This document shows positions 1 to 7,206 of a stretch of DNA of 17,338 nt, one piece after another. Location of the stretch: the NCBI GenBank assembly GCA_031287585.1, contig JAITST010000084.1, positions 1 through 17,338 on the forward strand, in the 5' to 3' direction. A program made the translations under genes and the position numbers. Every line of letters starts with the position of its first letter. Within the stretch, counting starts at the first letter, position 1. Source of the stretch: Planctomycetaceae bacterium (lineage in GTDB: Bacteria; Planctomycetota; Planctomycetia; Pirellulales; Thermoguttaceae). The notes under the pieces are model-generated. The model ran no database searches and was not told the origin of the DNA. It saw only the letters and a program-made list of their open reading frames with translations.

Positions 1-80
1 CACGTTGGAACGTCCAATATGGGCAACTCGCCGCCGTCCGGTTCGGTATAAGATTTTTTCAGATTCTTAATCTCTAACAT
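1..80 (-). CDS. ABC transporter ATP-binding protein, N-terminus only (partial)
   Basis: Only the first 26 codons are in the window; the gene runs off the left edge. It begins MLEIKNLKKSYTEPDGG, the typical first beta strand and A-loop region of ABC ATPases of the LolD/MacB or general export type, with the aromatic Y11 where the adenine-stacking residue usually sits. The start is supported by a Shine-Dalgarno GAGGTG at 85-90, four bases before the ATG. That ribosome site overlaps the stop codon of the broken upstream gene, so the two were probably co-transcribed. The Walker motifs lie outside the window, so the family call rests on the N-terminal pattern alone. The substrate cannot be inferred. 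Confidence 0.6.
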   Translation of the reverse strand, partial: MLEIKNLKKSYTEPDGGELPILDVPT

Positions 81-88
81 TTTTCACC

Positions 89-1232
89 TCAAAAGAAAAA
101 CAGTTCCGCATCGGTAAGCGTTCCACGCAAACACGAACCGACAAACGTAAGCAGAACAGTATAACAACGTTGGCACAGAATTTCAACACCATGAAGAATA
201 AAAGAGCATGGAACTTCCGTGATTTTTGACGGAGGCACAAAACGAACATCAACAAGAAAATTTATCTGGGTCGAGGCGTTATACAGCGATTCCATAGAAC
301 ATCCATGAACTGAATCAATGGGAATGTGACGTTTGATATCGTTAAGCGAAATATTTCGATGTTCCAATTTCATTAAAACATACAATGCACCGTGACCACA
401 GTCTCCGGGTTCGATTTCTTTGAACTCTTTGGCGCGGATTTCCGCTCTGAGCGGCTTATCTTTTCCCCAATGAAACCGCCGCTTACAGAGCATATACCCC
501 AAGCCGGGTGCTATCCAGAATTTATCCATACCAGGTCTTTCAACGACCCAACAAAGATGACCATCCACAGTTTCCGGGGTAGATAGAACGTGATAGGAAT
601 CACGGTGTTCCTCAAGACAATACGGAAGGAAGGGAATGTCCTCTAATTCGTATGAGGCAACGGGTTCTTCCAATCCTTTGACATAATCGACCTTCATGGA
701 TTTTGCGATTTCTTTACCCAAGTTATAACCGAGAAAAGTGTGATATGTTATCCCGTTAAAGACACCCGAATCTGCATTTTTTCTTCGGCAGAATAAACAC
801 CGACTAATTCCTCTTGGGCGCAAGATTGCAAAAAAAGAAGAGTCCCATTGATTGCAAATGTCGACCAACCTTTATACACAACGGGCTTACCATCTACCAT
901 GTGCGGAGATAATTCCGGGTAAGTGTCTCTTGTTTTGAGTTTCCAAATATCATCCTTTCGCAGAAGAGACCATTCAAAGGCAACCGGAGCACCGGAGGAC
1001 TTTGAAGGCGTTGGATTTTGTCCCGTTTCAACAATGAAATCAAATCGAATCTGCTTTTTTTCAATGATTAGTTTTTTTCAATGATGCGAGTTGCATTAAG
1101 AATATCATCTAACGAGGGTACAGGCAACTCCTGCGCAACGGCAAGAGACATTCCAGCAGTATAAGTACACATAAGCGAAAAATTTTTGATTGTTTGCAAA
1201 AAGGCGACACAGTCGTCCTCCGCCAATTCCAT
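89..1232 (-). pseudogene. Broken gene for a secreted protein with a C-terminal C39-peptidase-like region
   Basis: Translation from the ATG at 1232 gives an acidic start and a hydrophobic stretch (FSLMCTYTAGMSLAVAQ) resembling a signal peptide, then stops early. Two lesions split the frame. A 17-bp unit (1055-1071) is tandemly repeated at 1072-1085; removing one unit rejoins the N-terminus to a body continuing KKQIRFDFIVETG. One base is missing from an A6 run (777-782); a seventh A rejoins it to the long downstream frame 89-868. The repaired product is close to 370 residues. Its middle resembles secreted planctomycete-type proteins with a LolA/LolB-like fold (weak call). Its end has DCGHGALYVLMKLEHRNIS, which looks like the cysteine motif of C39/papain-like peptidases, but I see no matching catalytic histidine. 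It ends directly before the ABC ATPase gene. Sequencing error in the homopolymer is possible for the second lesion, but not for the duplication. Confidence 0.6.
1055..1085. repeat. 17-bp tandem duplication (1.8 copies) inside the broken gene
   Basis: TTTTTTTCAATGATTAG at 1055-1071 is followed immediately by TTTTTTTCAATGAT at 1072-1085. Since 17 is not a multiple of three, the extra copy shifts the frame. Deleting one unit joins the upstream codons (NATRIIEK on the minus strand) in frame to the downstream ones (KQIRFDF). This looks like recent replication slippage. Confidence 0.85.
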
Positions 1233-1240
1233 ATTCAGTA
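1185..1240. repeat. Copy A of a 57-bp direct repeat flanking the hybrid kinase region
   Basis: This segment matches 5770-5826 in the same orientation with four substitutions and one single-base gap (about 52 of 57 positions). On the minus strand it contains an ATG with the start of the broken gene (MELAEDDCVAFL). The other copy reads MEFTEDNCVTFL in the equivalent frame. The sequences on either side are unrelated. Confidence 0.85.
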
Positions 1241-1265
1241 CAACACAACCATGTATTTGTATCTC

Positions 1266-4200
1266 TTACGTCCTTACGACCCCCGCGACTTCGCGCAACG
1301 TTTTATAGAACATATCTACGTCTATTGGTTTCGTTAAATGGTCTTGCATTCCTAACGCGAAGCAGCGGTCTCTCTCCTCCTGTAGCGCGTGGGCTGTCAG
1401 TGCGAATACCGGAATTCTGCTATATTCCGGATTGTTCTTAATGATCTTCGTTGTCTCATAACCGTCCATTACCGGCATTTGCAAGTCCATCAGAACCAAG
1501 TCAAACGGCTTATCCGCGTTTGACCTTTTCGCCTCTTCCAATTTTTCCAACGCCACCTTCCCATTAACCGCCCCCGTTACTACCACCCCAACCGCTTGTA
1601 ACAACTGTGTTGCTACCAACGCATTTATCTTGTTGTCCTCTACCAACAGAACCCGCAAACCTTGCAGCACTTTGTTCGGGTCGCTGACTTCACCATCCGC
1701 TTCTTTAACCATCGGTACAGCATCAATTATTGGGAACGTGCAGGAAAACTTGAATATCGTTCCTCTTCCTTTCTCACTCGAAACCGCAATCGTTCCACCC
1801 ATCAACTCGACAATCTCACGTGTAATCGTTAAACCAATTCCAACACCTCCGTACTGACGTGTCGAGGAATTGTCCGCCTGATTGAACACCGCGAAAATCT
1901 CTTCCAACTTCTGTTGGTCAATTCCAATACCGGTATCTTCCACCGCGAAATCAATAGTTACTTCATTCTTCACTTGTGCAACAACGTTCGCCCGAACCGT
2001 TATCGCACCATTCTCCGTAAATTTGTAAGCGTTATCAACCAGATTGATTAAAACCTGTTGCAAACGCAGCGCGTCGCCGAGCAATGTTGTCGGCAACGCT
2101 TTATCAAGTTCAATGTTTAACGGGATATTCGCAGCGGGTGAGTTGGCGTTTTGTTCCTTGAAGAAAACCGCTACGTCGTCGAAAACCTGCCGTACTTCAA
2201 ACGGATTCCGCTCCAACTTCATATTGCCCGTATCGGCTTTGGAGAAGTCGAGAATGTTACTAATAATACCGAGCAACGTTGACGATGCCCGTCTCATCTT
2301 TTCCGTGTAGTCACGTTGTTCGTCGTTCATATTCGTTCTGAGCAACAACGAACTCAAGCCGATAACCGCGTTGAGCGGCGTGCGAAGTTCGTGACTCATA
2401 TTCGCGAGGAACAAACTCTTCGCCTTGTTTGCCGCCATAGCCGCCGTCATTGCTCCCTTCAATTCGAGCAACGTTCCAGCGCGTGCCAACAGTTCGTCCT
2501 TGTCAAACGGCTTCTGGATATAGTCGTTCGCACCGGATTGGAATCCCATAACAATATCCTGCACTTGGTTCTTTGCGGTAAGCATTATGATTGGCAGGTT
2601 GAACAACGAATGTTTCTCACGTAACCGTTTACAAACTTCGTAGCCGGACATTTTCGGCATCATAACGTCGAGCAACACGAGGTCAAACTCTTCGCCGTCG
2701 TCGAACAATTTCAACGCGTCAATACCGTTGTACGCTTTTGTCACAGAGTAATGCCGTACCGACAACAAGTTCATCAAAACCTGAATGTTGACCGGCTCGT
2801 CGTCAACAACGAGTATGCGGCACGCACCTCCTGTGATTGCCGAATCAAAATCGTGACCTTCGGTCGAATCAATGTTCGCGTAGTTTTCCATATCAATAAC
2901 TGTCTTCGACGTTCTGCATATCGCGATGTCGTCTGCATTAACGCTCGAAACCGGAACAGTGAACGTGAACGTTGAACCTTCGCCAACCATCGACTCAACA
3001 GTTATCGTACCCCCGTGAAGTTCGACAATCTTTTTTGTTATCGACAGACCGAGCCCAGTTCCGCCGTACTCACGCGCAGTCGAACCATCCGCCTGTTCAA
3101 ACGATTCAAAGATACTGTCAAACTTGTCTGCCCTAATACCGATACCAGTATCCTTCACTGAAATCGCAACCATATCTTTTACCGTTTTCGCTGACAGCGT
3201 TACCGTTCCCTTTTCTGTAAACTTAATCGCGTTACCAATCAAGTTATACAAAATCTGCTGTATTCGGTTTTCGTCCGCACTCACCGCGAGAGAACTGTCA
3301 ATCTCATTGACCAGCGATAGTTCTTTATCTTTGACAAGCGGCTTCGACAGCACGAGAACCGTATCGACAATCGTTTTCAAATCAATCGGCTTGATTTGCA
3401 ACTCAATTTCTCTGCTCTTCAATTTTGAGTAATCCAATATGTCATTAATCATATTGTACAACCGTTTACCGCTATTTGAAACAATCGCGAGATTGTACTT
3501 CTGCTCGTCGGACAACTGACCAGTCGCACCGTCAATCATCGACTCAACGATACCGATGATACCGTTGAGCGGCGTTCGCAACTCGTGCGACGTGTTCGCC
3601 ATAAACTCATCTTTCATCTCGTTCAAACGGTTCAAGTGAGTATTTTTCTCTTCGAGCGTTTTGGCGTATTGCTGCATCTCTTTGATTTGAGCGTTGATTT
3701 TATCTACCATAAACCTGAACGCTCTTGACAACGTTCCTATTTCGTAGTTACTCTTAACAGACGGTATCGCTACATCAAAGTTTCCCTCACCGAGAATCTT
3801 CGCGGTGTCGGAGAGTTCGAGAATCGGGCGAGTGATGTTTCCTGAAATTACGTAGAGGATACCAGCGATAACACAGATAGAGATTAATGAAACAAGTGCG
3901 ACGTAGTTTCGGATACCATTTGCGGTTTTCATAATTTTCTCAATCGGAATACTGACTGCGACCGACCAAGGATTTGTAACCTCGCTAAACCTAACAGGCA
4001 TATAAACCGTGTAATACTTTTCGCCTTCCCAGACGTACGATTTGCCATTCTGGATAGATTCTTTCACGTCGTTGTTGTATTTTAACCGCTGCGGGTATGC
4101 GTGAAGCATTGCTGTCGCCAAATCCGCGTTCAGCAGCGACACATCTATTTTGCTCTCATCAAAACTTATCGCGAACTCTTTTAAGTTTTCGATAAACTTC

Positions 4201-5141
4201 TTACTGTTATTGAACTTCGTCACCTCTGCTTCGTCTTTTGCGTCTTTGACCGGATTCGCGTCAAGATACTCGTTTGCAAGTGTGATGGCATTTTTGATTT
4301 TGGAACGTTCAACTGTCAACGCTACGTAAACCAACGCTTCTGACAGATCTTTGCTCAAGTATTGTTTATCGGGATGGGCAACGATAGCACCAGCGTTCGA
4401 GAGGATTTCTGTGAAACCGCCCTGTTCACGCGGATTAACTTTCGACACCATTTCCTGCAACTTGTCGAGAACAATGTCCGGCGAAATAATACCGATGAAT
4501 TTACCTTCGTGCGTAATAGGGAAAACAAAACTAGCGAGCATCACTGTACGTCCCTGTAAACCGTAAGGATACGGGTCGGTGATATATTCGTGGAGTCCTT
4601 CTTTTGGAACTTTATACCAGTCTTCGGTGTCGATAGCGGCGAGTGCTTCCACATCTACATTATCACCGAGTTTGTTCCAATACGGAGCGTAACGACCGCT
4701 TTTGTCGTAAGGCGTGAAACCGTTGTGGTCTTTGAACAGGATAGGTTCGCCTTTGTCATCGTTTTCTTTGGAAGCAAAGTCTTTGTCTTTACCATCAAGA
4801 GCGTCAGGGTCGTAAGCGGTGCAGAACGCGGTGATGTACTCTTTATTCACGAGCGCGTTTTTGAGGATGTCGTTCATCATCGTTCGGTCGGTGAGGTTGT
4901 GGTCTTTCAACGTGCTAAACACAGTAGCGAGCGTCTCGGCGGTTATACGAGCACCTTGTATATCCGCACGGATTTGATTACTGTACTTGTCAGCCGTTTC
5001 CTGTGCAAGGTTAAACGCATCATTCTTCGCTAACTCAACCGACCTGTTAGTAACTATTGTAGTAAGAGCCAAAAACGTCGCTACAACAACAGTCGAAACC
5101 AACGCAAAAAGTTTTATCCGTAAACTCAAATTTTGAAACAT
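1266..5141 (-). CDS. Double hybrid sensor histidine kinase (Cache-HAMP-HisKA-HATPase-REC-HisKA-HATPase-REC)
   Basis: This 1291-residue inner-membrane sensor kinase was read from the ATG at 5139-5141, which has AGGTGA four bases upstream. A longer frame opens at 5216 but has no ribosome site. Order: membrane helix (about 8-30), large periplasmic Cache-type sensor (about 35-405), membrane helix (about 412-434), HAMP, a coiled coil, then HisKA with SHELRTP (His519) and HATPase with N-box NLIGNAIKF, DTGIGI and GGTGLGL. Next come receiver 1 (phospho-Asp825, Lys877), a second HisKA with SHELRTP (His917), a second HATPase (NLVDNAYKF, DTGIGI, GGVGIGL) and receiver 2 (Asp1219, Lys1271). All key residues are present in both halves, so both kinases look active. 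No output domain or dedicated partner regulator is seen nearby. The Cache domain suggests a small-molecule signal, which I cannot name. It is driven by its own promoter at 5715-5742. Confidence 0.95.
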   Translation of the reverse strand: MFQNLSLRIKLFALVSTVVVATFLALTTIVTNRSVELAKNDAFNLAQETADKYSNQIRADIQGARITAETLATVFSTLKDHNLTDRTMMNDILKNALVNKEYITAFCTAYDPDALDGKDKDFASKENDDKGEPILFKDHNGFTPYDKSGRYAPYWNKLGDNVDVEALAAIDTEDWYKVPKEGLHEYITDPYPYGLQGRTVMLASFVFPITHEGKFIGIISPDIVLDKLQEMVSKVNPREQGGFTEILSNAGAIVAHPDKQYLSKDLSEALVYVALTVERSKIKNAITLANEYLDANPVKDAKDEAEVTKFNNSKKFIENLKEFAISFDESKIDVSLLNADLATAMLHAYPQRLKYNNDVKESIQNGKSYVWEGEKYYTVYMPVRFSEVTNPWSVAVSIPIEKIMKTANGIRNYVALVSLISICVIAGILYVISGNITRPILELSDTAKILGEGNFDVAIPSVKSNYEIGTLSRAFRFMVDKINAQIKEMQQYAKTLEEKNTHLNRLNEMKDEFMANTSHELRTPLNGIIGIVESMIDGATGQLSDEQKYNLAIVSNSGKRLYNMINDILDYSKLKSREIELQIKPIDLKTIVDTVLVLSKPLVKDKELSLVNEIDSSLAVSADENRIQQILYNLIGNAIKFTEKGTVTLSAKTVKDMVAISVKDTGIGIRADKFDSIFESFEQADGSTAREYGGTGLGLSITKKIVELHGGTITVESMVGEGSTFTFTVPVSSVNADDIAICRTSKTVIDMENYANIDSTEGHDFDSAITGGACRILVVDDEPVNIQVLMNLLSVRHYSVTKAYNGIDALKLFDDGEEFDLVLLDVMMPKMSGYEVCKRLREKHSLFNLPIIMLTAKNQVQDIVMGFQSGANDYIQKPFDKDELLARAGTLLELKGAMTAAMAANKAKSLFLANMSHELRTPLNAVIGLSSLLLRTNMNDEQRDYTEKMRRASSTLLGIISNILDFSKADTGNMKLERNPFEVRQVFDDVAVFFKEQNANSPAANIPLNIELDKALPTTLLGDALRLQQVLINLVDNAYKFTENGAITVRANVVAQVKNEVTIDFAVEDTGIGIDQQKLEEIFAVFNQADNSSTRQYGGVGIGLTITREIVELMGGTIAVSSEKGRGTIFKFSCTFPIIDAVPMVKEADGEVSDPNKVLQGLRVLLVEDNKINALVATQLLQAVGVVVTGAVNGKVALEKLEEAKRSNADKPFDLVLMDLQMPVMDGYETTKIIKNNPEYSRIPVFALTAHALQEERDRCFALGMQDHLTKPIDVDMFYKTLREVAGVVRT

Positions 5142-5219
5142 AGTTTCACCTAGTATATCCAATATGAAAAGAAGAACACCCCTCTGAAAAAACAAAAGGG
5201 CAAACCAAACACACACATT

Positions 5220-5594
5220 CTAACACACCCGAAAAAATAAACAATCACCATCGTCAATGGTACACATTATTTTTTGTAAATTCCCCCCTCCGTTGCATAA
5301 AACCGACTGCAACACACCGTAATTAATTGTATTGCGGTCGGTTTCAACCATCAAGGTAGAGGTGTAACGATTATTGCTCCCTTTGATGGCTGCGGCTTCT
5401 ATACCGTTTGTCAAAACAAGCGGTATGTTTCGTTGACTGTTTGTACACTGCACGCGATGAGCGGCACCGCGCTGACTGTACCGCTGGCAAAATAATCGCC
5501 ATAACAACAAGAGGTTCAACCAAAGTAAAGGCGGAACGAGGAAGACAAGAATTGCGGCAGTCACATTCATCGCAAACTGCGCCCCCCCCCCCAT
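5220..5594 (-). CDS. Doubtful small membrane-protein ORF in the kinase leader
   Basis: The 124-codon frame begins in the G11 run and has an internal ATG at residue 9 (MNVTAAILVFLVPPLLW) that starts a convincing hydrophobic helix with flanking charges, followed by a polar tail. It lies between the sigma-70 promoter and the kinase start and would be on the same transcript. I recognise no family. No good ribosome site is visible before either start. The hairpin at 5401-5426 falls inside it. It may be a remnant or chance ORF. If the G tract had 12 bases instead of 11, it would fuse to the upstream frame that starts at 5818. Confidence 0.25.
   Translation of the reverse strand: MGGGAQFAMNVTAAILVFLVPPLLWLNLLLLWRLFCQRYSQRGAAHRVQCTNSQRNIPLVLTNGIEAAAIKGSNNRYTSTLMVETDRNTINYGVLQSVLCNGGGNLQKIMCTIDDGDCLFFRVC
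5401..5426. other. 11-bp hairpin in the kinase leader
   Basis: ATACCGTTTGT at 5401-5411 and ACAAGCGGTAT at 5416-5426 pair with one G-T wobble around a four-base loop. No T run follows on either strand, so it does not look like an intrinsic terminator. Confidence 0.6.
5582..5592. repeat. Homopolymer tract of 11 C (G on the minus strand)
   Basis: Eleven consecutive C bases, the longest homopolymer I noticed in the window. On the minus strand it joins the end of one small frame (from 5818) to the start of another (ending 5220). A one-base gain would fuse them. Such tracts are prone to slippage. Confidence 0.85.
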
Positions 5595-5714
5595 TTTAAC
5601 ATTGTGTTAATCTGCGTCTTCACACAATTTATGAATTTTGTCATTTGCGTTCCCCTTCGACAAAAGTTTGTTTGGAAATCATTCGCGGAACATCCCGCAA
5701 ACTCTGATTGTAGT

Positions 5715-5742
5715 ATTATACAGATTCGTTCAGACATGTCAA
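5715..5742 (-). promoter_or_regulatory. Sigma-70 promoter reading toward the hybrid kinase
   Basis: On the minus strand TTGACA (5742-5737) and TATAAT (5720-5715), both perfect consensus hexamers, are separated by 16 bp. The nearest convincing downstream gene is the hybrid kinase, about 570 bases away. Confidence 0.7.
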
Positions 5743-5769
5743 TTGAGAAAAAAGGAGGGTGTGTAAAAC

Positions 5770-5826
5770 TTTGATTGTTTGCCAAAAAGGTGACACAGTT
5801 GTCCTCCGTAAATTCCATATTCAGTA
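5770..5826. repeat. Copy B of the 57-bp direct repeat
   Basis: It matches 1185-1240 in direct orientation with four substitutions and a one-base gap. It lies between the 3' end of the cystathionine-synthase-like gene and the kinase promoter. Together the copies bracket the whole kinase region of about 4.5 kb. Confidence 0.85.
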
Positions 5827-5854
5827 TTCAGGTTTGAATTACAGTTTGCAATAC

Positions 5855-7009
5855 CTACAACGCATTCCGCAAATCATCAATTAAATCCTCCGCGTCTTCG
5901 ATTCCTACCGACACTCTGATTAGGTTGTCCGTGATTCCAATTTTGTTTCGTTCGGATTCAGGCAACGCCGCGTGCGATGTGCTGGCTGGGTGACATAGTA
6001 ACGACTCCACGCCGCCGAGACTTTCCGCCATTATGAACAGTTTCAACTTCGCAAAGAACTGCTCGACTTCCTTCACGCCGCCGCGTATTTTGAATGCCAA
6101 CATTCCGGGCAAACCGCGCATCTGTTTCTTGACGAGGTGGTGATTGGGGAAATCTTCAAAGCCCGGAAAGATAACCTGCTCAACGTGCTTGTGTCCGCGC
6201 AGAAACTCCGCGACACGGTATGCGTTCTCTTCGTGTTTCCGCATACGCAGCGGCAACGTTCTGATACCGCGCTGCAACAAATAACAGTCCATCGGTCCCT
6301 GCACAGCACCGCCCGCGTTTTGGTAGAACTTCAAACTCTGCCAAAGCGTTTCGTCGTTGACCGCAACCGCTCCGCCGATTACGTCGCTATGTCCGCCGAT
6401 ATACTTTGTACAACTATGCGCGACGATGTCCGCACCGAGCGCGAGCGGGTTTTGAAGTGCCGGACTTGGGAACGTGTTGTCAACAACCAGCAGCGGCTTA
6501 ACGCCTTTTCGGTTACGATGTTTCGCGACACGTTCGGCAACTTCGGCAATGTCGATTAACGTGAGCAACGGATTCGACGGCGACTCTATCCAGACCATCG
6601 CGGTCTTGTCAGTCAAAGCCGATTGAATCGACTCAGGCGACGATTGTTCGGCGTGAACTGTAACTATATTGTACTTGTTGTAAACGTTGTGAAACAAACG
6701 ATACGAACCGCCATATACATTCGGCGTTGTCACTACTTCGTCGTCCGGCACAAGCAGACTGAGAATCGAAGTCGAAGCCGCCTGCCCAGACGCGAACGAA
6801 AGGGCGTGTGCCGCACCTTCGAGTGCGGCGATGGAATCTTCGAGTGCGTGCCTACTCGGATTGTCGCTGCGGGCGTATTCAAAGTCACCGGTAAGTTTTC
6901 CGATACCGGCAAGTTGGAAAGTTGAAGTCAATGAGACTGGAACAGTAACTGCCCCATTATGAGGGTCAGGACGTTGACCAGCGTGAACTGCGAGAGTGTC
7001 TAATTTCAT
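5855..7009 (-). CDS. Cystathionine gamma-synthase/lyase-family PLP enzyme (MetB-like)
   Basis: This is a 384-residue cytosolic PLP enzyme of the Cys/Met metabolism family, full length for the group. Visible motifs are YARSDNPSR (45-53), the cofactor-stacking NVYGGSYRLF (97-106), ESPSNPLL, VVDNTFPSPALQNPL with Asp177, and SCTKYIGGH with the Schiff-base Lys202. The C-terminal SLGGVESLLCHPASTSHA carries the Glu335 position typical of gamma-synthases and gamma-lyases. It could be cystathionine gamma-synthase, gamma-lyase or O-acylhomoserine sulfhydrylase; sequence alone does not settle this. It is the last gene after cysH in the sulfate operon, separated from it by a structured 197-bp gap. That position favours a role in passing cysteine or sulfide sulfur toward methionine. 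Confidence 0.9.
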   Translation of the reverse strand: MKLDTLAVHAGQRPDPHNGAVTVPVSLTSTFQLAGIGKLTGDFEYARSDNPSRHALEDSIAALEGAAHALSFASGQAASTSILSLLVPDDEVVTTPNVYGGSYRLFHNVYNKYNIVTVHAEQSSPESIQSALTDKTAMVWIESPSNPLLTLIDIAEVAERVAKHRNRKGVKPLLVVDNTFPSPALQNPLALGADIVAHSCTKYIGGHSDVIGGAVAVNDETLWQSLKFYQNAGGAVQGPMDCYLLQRGIRTLPLRMRKHEENAYRVAEFLRGHKHVEQVIFPGFEDFPNHHLVKKQMRGLPGMLAFKIRGGVKEVEQFFAKLKLFIMAESLGGVESLLCHPASTSHAALPESERNKIGITDNLIRVSVGIEDAEDLIDDLRNAL

Positions 7010-7051
7010 AATTGTGTGTTTAGTGAATAATGTTAGTGAAATGTGTAACGC

Positions 7052-7200
7052 AAAAAAAATGGAGTTCGTTATTCATAATAGGCGGTAACACAACCAGCCG
7101 TCCGGCGGAGTTACGCAGGGCAAATCAACTGCGTAACCTCGCGGAATACCGTTACGTTACCGCCTACTAAATTGTACAACAGACAATGTTCAACGAACTC
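7052..7200 (-). promoter_or_regulatory. Nested stem-loop plus T8 run between cysH and the MetB-like gene (candidate attenuator/terminator)
   Basis: On the minus strand three perfect inverted repeats are nested: GAGTTCGTT (7200-7192) with AACGAACTC (7070-7062), TAGGCGGTAAC... read as 7166-7156 with 7089-7079 (11 bp), and GTTACGCAG (7137-7129) with CTGCGTAAC (7118-7110) around a 10-base loop. A smaller GC-rich hairpin (about 7094-7108) fits inside the middle stem. After the outer stem comes CA and then eight T (7059-7052), as in an intrinsic terminator. It ends about 40 bases before the start of the MetB-like gene. It does not match any riboswitch consensus I can recall, such as the SAM or cobalamin classes. 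It could instead be a palindromic mobile repeat. Confidence 0.55.
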
Positions 7201-7206
7201 AAACTT

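Larger units (their letters stand above)
5142..5854 (-). other. Gene-poor leader region upstream of the hybrid kinase
   Basis: This 713-bp stretch lies between the kinase start and the end of the cystathionine-synthase-like gene. It holds direct repeat copy B, a near-consensus sigma-70 promoter, an 11-base C run (G on the minus strand), a perfect-but-one hairpin at 5401-5426, and two overlapping minus-strand ORFs of doubtful status. Transcription from the promoter would give a leader of about 570 bases before the kinase start codon. Confidence 0.6.

Noticed and set aside
5142..5216. N-terminal extension of the hybrid kinase to the ATG at 5216
   Set aside because: The extension has no ribosome site, whereas the ATG at 5141 has AGGTGA four bases upstream and starts a normal cationic lead before the first membrane helix.
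7082..7095. Another GG-N10-GC spacing upstream of the MetB-like gene
   Set aside because: It falls inside the nested stem-loop, has a poor -12 region, and is best explained by the palindrome.
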